This document shows positions 54,903-64,000 of a DNA stretch of 64,000 nt, one piece after another. A program made the position numbers and the translations under genes. The notes under the pieces are model-generated. The model was not told the DNA's origin, did no database searches, and saw only the letters and a list, made by a program, of their open reading frames with translations. Source of the DNA: Chamaelirium japonicum (Eukaryota; Streptophyta; Magnoliopsida; Liliales; Melanthiaceae). How positions within the stretch are numbered: position 1 is the stretch's first letter; each line of letters starts with the position of its first letter. The stretch is taken from the NCBI GenBank assembly GCA_947650365.1, contig OX393549.1:94376048-94440047 (forward strand), given 5' to 3'.

Positions 54903-55565
54903 TACCTATGGTGGTAGTGGTGGGGCGGAGACGAAGAGGCAGACCTCACTCATGATGATTGTGTTACTTTTGAAAAGTAGAAATTAAAAAAAAAAAAAAA
55001 AGACGATTTTTTTGGCCTGGATATTTTTGTTTAAGGTTAAGGACAGCTAATGTTTGCCATTAGCATTAAGTCTCTTTGGACCACTCCCTATTGTGCATGG
55101 AAGAATACTTTCACACGCAACCATAACAAATGCACCTCAACCAATGCTGGTTTTTACATTCAATCTGGCTGCTCTTTTTTCTTGTCCAGAGACCTGATGT
55201 GAAATAAGCAAGTTGAAACTTATTATATGGACCGATCACTAAGTCCCCCAATAAAGTATAATTTTTTAAAAAATAAAATATATTATATCTTTTGGCTTAT
55301 ATCTGTAATATAGAATACTAGTTGCTAACAAGTGCAATATGTTGCGGCGCACATATCAAACCACAATAGATCGATGATCCCGCTGCAGACGAAGGGGGTG
55401 GGGGAGAAGGATGTATTGGTAGGGTTATAGATTAAGGAATATTCTAATATAAAAAAAAAATTATGTAGAGCAGATCTGTGCCCACCTGCGTTTCTCTGCA
55501 ACCGATTCAACTTCCCTTAATCCCCTTCTTTTGTTGTTCCAAACTGCCTAAAAGAAAATAGGAGT
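54903..55565. other. Intergenic DNA, nothing recognised
   Basis: AT-rich spacer with runs of A (54989-55002, 55450-55459). No gene seen. Confidence 0.4.
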
Positions 55566-56136
55566 TATTAGCCTAAGATCCCTCTAACCAACCCAACATT
55601 AGGATAAACCAAGTGAAACTTTTCATTTGAGCTCCAACCATGGCAGGGCAGCAGACTCAAGTGGAGGAGGCTGGAGGCGGAGCGGCAGACTCGAGCTGCG
55701 AGGCTGGAGGCGGAGGCAGGCGCGACCAACGGTGAAGGAGGTGGTAGGTGCGAGCGGCAAAGGCTGAGGTGGCCATGAGCAACGGTGACGAAGGCTACAG
55801 GCGAGAGCGACGGAGGCGAAGGCAGCGGCAAGGGGGGGTGGTTGGTTTAGGTTTAGGTTTATGTTTGAGATTCTAAGTCTAGGGTTCATCCCATGGTCTA
55901 TAGATCTTATGTCAGGAGGTTCAGTTAGGTTCGGAGGCGACAGAGGGTTCAATTAGGAGCAGCTTCGACAGGGGGGTGGGTTCGGTTTAGTTTTACAATG
56001 AGTGGCATACAAACCTAAACTAGAAGTGAAGTGAGGGGCATTTTCGTCCACAAGAGTTTGAGCTCAAATGAAAAGGTTGTCAGGACATCAGCTCAAAACG
56101 ATCTCCTAAGAAAGGCTTTAGGCTCATTACCCCAAG
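55566..56136 (-). mobile_element. TIR element, family A/B (copy 2, inverted)
   Basis: Inner inverted repeat AACTTTTCATTTGAGCT (55617-55632) against AGCTCAAATGAAAAGGTT (56061-56078); outer ends TTAGCCTAAGATCCCTCT (55568) and, inverted on the right, GAGCCTAAAG with AGGAGATCGTTTTGAGC. The interior shares, in reverse, the CCGAACCTAAC and ATGAACCCTAGAC pieces of the copy at 52036-52545. A GC-rich part (55640-55830) reads on the minus strand as Ala/Ser/Leu-rich frames without a domain. Confidence 0.55.
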
Positions 56137-57330
56137 AAAATACCACAATAAGAAATGATGGCCCAATTCTAGCCCACGTGCTATTGGGCCTGTCCCGCTT
56201 GAAATGATGTTGGACTTATATCCTAAACATTTATATAGCACGCTACGGTAGTTTACAACTAGAACAAAAAGACACGGGATGGATCTAGTCGTCGATCAAG
56301 ATCTGAAAAAAAAAAGAGAGAAAAAAGAATTCTATTAAAAACATACTATAAAGATATTAAAAAACTACTATAAAGATAATAAATATATATTCAATGGTAT
56401 TTAATGGCCATTTGATGCTAATTATTTTTTTTTTAAGCTACATTTTTTCTGGCGGGGGACAAACAACGGCTACGATTACATCCCAACAATAGCTACGATG
56501 CAACCCCCAGACCCCATTCTCTCTTCATATCCAAATCACGACCCCCGCGACCAAATCACGCGACACCCCTTCCTCCCGATATCCACAACACCCCCTGTCC
56601 TCGACCTGATCGTCTTCAAGGTTGAGGTCTGAGGCCTGCGATCTCGGAGCAACCCAAAAGGCTGACGGCTACAATTAAAAAATTATTTTTGTTTTGGACA
56701 TGGAACGTCAGCTAATTTAAATTTTATCATTTCCTTTATTAATTTGGTATCCTTTGTATCTTTCACACAAGTACAACATGTGTATGGAGTAAGTGAAGCT
56801 ATGGTTGTCCCTACAATTTTCTATGAAGCAATTTTTGGAAAGAAACTTTTATCCTTAATATTAAAATATTTAGGAATCAAAATAGAGATTGATATCCAAT
56901 AGTTGTTCTTTATTAATTGAAGTTGTCGGTTTGGGTCCATATGAAGGTGATTTCATACCGTTTGAAATTATTGGCTTTGTCCTATTTGTAGTTGTTTAGT
57001 AATGCCCGGGTGAGGGTTGGGGATACAACCCTTTCTTGAAAATCACAACCTTCCTTTGGCTCACTAGTGCTGGATTCAGTGTTTCTTCAAACTATGTTTC
57101 GTCTACATTTAGCCACCTTTGACAACTTTTATTCCAAAATGGATGTTGCAGCCATTTTGGGTAGGGGCGACCCCCCCCCGAGTTTTGCCATTGAAGGCGG
57201 TCACTGCATTGCCAATGCCGCGTCACTGCATTGCCAATGCCGCCAAAGGCGGCGGGGATTGTTCGAGTTTCAACTTATCTATGATCGGGTGCCATGTCAA
57301 GATTACAAGAATAAAGATTGCAAATAGGTT

Positions 57331-57332
<2 letters not shown>

Positions 57333-57383
<51 letters not shown>
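57333..57383 (+). repeat. (GA)n microsatellite
   Basis: 51 bases of pure GA repeat. Confidence 0.97.
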
Positions 57384-57385
<2 letters not shown>

Positions 57386-57734
57386 TTGGTGGTGTCCTTG
57401 CTATATGTGCGTCTGGTGCTTTGCCCCACTGTTCGTGCCTCGAGATAGTATCATGTCTTAATCCACGAACTTCGTTCTCCATGCAGGGGGAGTTTTGCAG
57501 CTGAAGGCAGTAGCCCATGTGCCGATAGGCACTGGCATGTCGTCGACAAATGTGGGCACCCCGACTGAATTTGGGCACTTCTTCCGAATGTGAGCGTCGT
57601 TGACGAATTAGGCTATTTTCGCCAAGTATGAGCTCTCTAGTCGAATTTAGGTGCCTCAGCCGATTGTGGGCACCACCAAACCAATTTTGTCACTTTGTTC
57701 GAGTGCCGACAGACACAACCATTTTCACCGCTCA

Positions 57735-57905
57735 TGAAATATTGTTACATTCCTCAAAATATTATCATCATTCATGAAATATTGTTATCACTCCCGAAAT
57801 ATTGTTATCTCCTTCGAAATATTATTGCCTCTCTCGATATGTTTTTTTTTTTCCATATTTAAAATATTATCATCTTTCTCAAAATATTATCCCCGCCCTC
57901 AAAAT
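57735..57905 (+). repeat. Imperfect ~24-bp repeats with GAAATATTGTTATC
   Basis: Six to eight degenerate units built on AAATATTRTTATC with a CT-rich spacer (GAAATATTGTTAC, AAAATATTATCATC, GAAATATTGTTATC and so on). A second kind of degenerate repeat with GAATTTGGGCAC and CGAATTTAGGTGC words lies just before it (57540-57715). Neither codes for a recognisable protein. Confidence 0.6.
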
Positions 57906-58479
57906 CTTTTGCGCTCCGGCTATGATTGTTCAAGATCAAGAGAGAGAGAATTTTGATCTAGCCATTGTTCAAGATCAAAAGAGAGAATTCAAACTGGGCC
58001 CTCTCTCCCGTGTGAGGATATGACTCATAAATCCAATTAAAAACCAACTATAAAGATGTTATATATCTATTCAATACATTTAATGGTCATTTGATGTTAA
58101 TTGATACTTTAAAAAAAAAATTAATTAAAATTCTGTCCAACCTCTTGCTTTAAAATTGGCATCCAATGGAGGTTATAAATAAAAAAAAAAGATAGCCTCA
58201 TTTGCACCCACTAAACTCCTATGCTCCGTCAAACAGGTTAGTGCATCCAAGCCCGAATTAGGATTATACTAGTGGCACCCTCCGGATAAGCGCACCCCAC
58301 AACCTTTCTACTCTTCCCCCTCTCCACTCTCTCTCCTGCTGGTCGGTGGGGCCGCAGCGCAAGTCGATGCTCACACAGGTCATCGACGGAGGCAGAATAA
58401 ATAAATAAATAAATAAAATCCAAACGATATTGTTTACAAAATTAGATCACAATATGTTTCTTTACTTGAATAATAATAA

Positions 58480-58868
58480 AATTAATAATAGAAGAAAAGG
58501 GCATAAAAAAAGGAGAAAATAGGCTCAGCAGCATGACACGGAATTTTAGATTTATCATTACAAGTTATCAGAGCAAAGAGAGCCCCAATGAACCCCATAA
58601 CATAAACGAGCAGACTTCCCCTCCACCGCCCCCCTGCCGGGCCCACATACCACAATCCCTCGAAATGCAAACACAAACACGCAACAAACTACTGATGAGA
58701 AGGAAAAGATAAAAATGAGAGCATCCTGGAAGGGGGTACAGATTCAAAGGCGCAGCCTGGAGGAAACTTGCAGCTTCTATGAGTATCAGCCAAATCTGTG
58801 TGAGCAGCCGAACACCTACAGCCGACGAGGAACGTCGGAAAGCGTGCAGCAACGGAGGTGGAATCCCT
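58480..58868 (-). other. Likely 3' UTR of the 14-3-3 gene
   Basis: The region after the stop codon on the minus strand, with no other feature. No single clear AATAAA is seen; the end is a guess set by the start of an AT-rich repeat near 58440-58480. Confidence 0.4.
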
Positions 58869-63241
<4,373 letters not shown>

Positions 63242-63330
63242 CGCCGCCACTCGCCGCGCAAAGAAACCTCCGGTGAGGCGAAAAAAAATCGCAAAAGAGG
63301 ATCAAAAAGGGTGCAAGAAATAAAACGGGA

Positions 63331-63385
63331 GAGAGATAGAGAGAGAGAGAGGCGGTTTAAAGAGTAGTTTTCTCCTCTTTTAAGG

Positions 63386-63422
<37 letters not shown>
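63331..63422 (-). promoter_or_regulatory. Repeat-rich 14-3-3 promoter or leader
   Basis: Upstream of the start codon are a GA-rich run (63331-63352) and a (TA)17 run (63389-63422). On the minus strand these give a TA repeat and then a CT-rich leader before the ATG at 63241. The TA repeat may serve as TATA region; the start site cannot be fixed. Confidence 0.4.
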
Positions 63423-63426
<4 letters not shown>

Positions 63427-64000
63427 GGAGAAAATATGAGGCTGTGCGAAGGAAGAGGAGGGTACGGGTGAGCTGTGTGAATTCCAATAGAATACAGCTG
63501 ATTCAACAAATCAGCTCTCGAACCGTATCTATTCCGCAAGTAGAGCGGTGATCTTTCCTGATGAGCCTGTTTGCTGATACGGAATCCATGGGAGAAGAAG
63601 GCACTGGAGTGGGGCCCATCGAAATCGGGCCTTCGGTTTGGTCATGGGAGGTAGTCATTTCCAGCAAGGATCGGTGGCCCCAGTAAGCTCACTAAAATAT
63701 TTATTAGTAGGAAAAAATAAAAAGCGAAATACGATTGGATAAGTACCGATAACTATACTCTAGTCTATAGTTTTCAATTTTTGACCCAAAAAGAAAAGAG
63801 AAATTTTATTTATACCCCAAACTTACATCATATACCCCACCACCACCACCACCACCCCCCCCCCCCCCCCCCCAAAAAAAAAAAAAAATGTTTCTCATCT
63901 CATGCTCCAATTTTATTTTATTTTTTTTTCTGATGCTCAACGGGGGAGCGCTCACCGGCGACAAATATGAGCCGGAGGTGGTGGGTATGAGGTGGAGGTG
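63423..64000. other. Intergenic DNA upstream of the 14-3-3 gene
   Basis: No gene recognised to the right edge. It has a compound simple repeat (CCA)n, C-run and A-run at 63837-63888. Confidence 0.5.

Larger units (their letters stand above)
56137..58479. other. Intergenic DNA with simple repeats and a dispersed duplication
   Basis: A stretch with ACTATAAAGAT and TTTAATGG.CATTTGATG occurs at about 56345-56425 and 58040-58103 in the same direction. The segment also holds a (GA)n run (57333-57383), imperfect short repeats at 57540-57905, and AATA repeats at 58397-58420. No coding frame is supported. Confidence 0.5.

Overview
This is plant nuclear DNA from a repeat-rich angiosperm genome. The grounds are an intron-containing plant 14-3-3 gene, a VQ-motif gene, Tat-lineage Ty3/gypsy and copia-like retroelements, hAT-type and other MITEs, and a long CpG-rich satellite array. 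The species cannot be fixed from the window. A short (CCCTAA)n run in an intron is only a weak hint and is not used for placement.

Layout. (1) 1-9857 is a tandem satellite with a 65-bp monomer (about 145 copies), ordered into a higher-order repeat of about 2.73 kb (42 monomers) and interrupted at 4534-4869 by a poly(A) retroposon with a 17-bp target duplication. (2) 9858-24254 is a nest of transposons: two nested hAT-like elements, a third hAT-like element rich in GGGTCGGG, LTR relics, a probable old copia-like element, a long solo LTR (16233-22837, TSD TTTAG), and inside that a second solo LTR (16752-18708, TSD ACCCC). (3) 24260-42277 is a complete, young Ty3/gypsy element of the Tat lineage on the minus strand, with TSD ATGAC on both sides and LTRs of 2699 and 2628 bp. 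The LTRs differ by one 71-bp minisatellite unit and about eleven substitutions by eye. Its gag-pol is broken by one frameshift and one nonsense codon. On the opposite strand it carries a large open frame with a plant mobile domain, a nuclear localisation signal and a coiled coil. An 82-bp GT-AG intron joins its two parts exactly in frame. (4) 42283-58480 holds an intronless VQ-motif gene (44949-45809), a fossil gypsy integrase, a truncated LINE, two MITE families and several simple repeats. (5) 58869-63241 is a complete four-exon 14-3-3 gene on the minus strand (256 codons), with a hAT-like insertion in its large second intron.

Two host genes look functional: the VQ protein (a WRKY or signalling cofactor type) and the 14-3-3 adaptor. 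Everything else is repeat or intergenic sequence. The item most worth following up is the antisense, spliced, apparently intact gene inside the Tat element, with a TATA-like box of its own. Coordinates of genes, LTRs and TSDs were read base by base. Repeat boundaries without TSDs, and all counts of copies or substitutions, are by eye.
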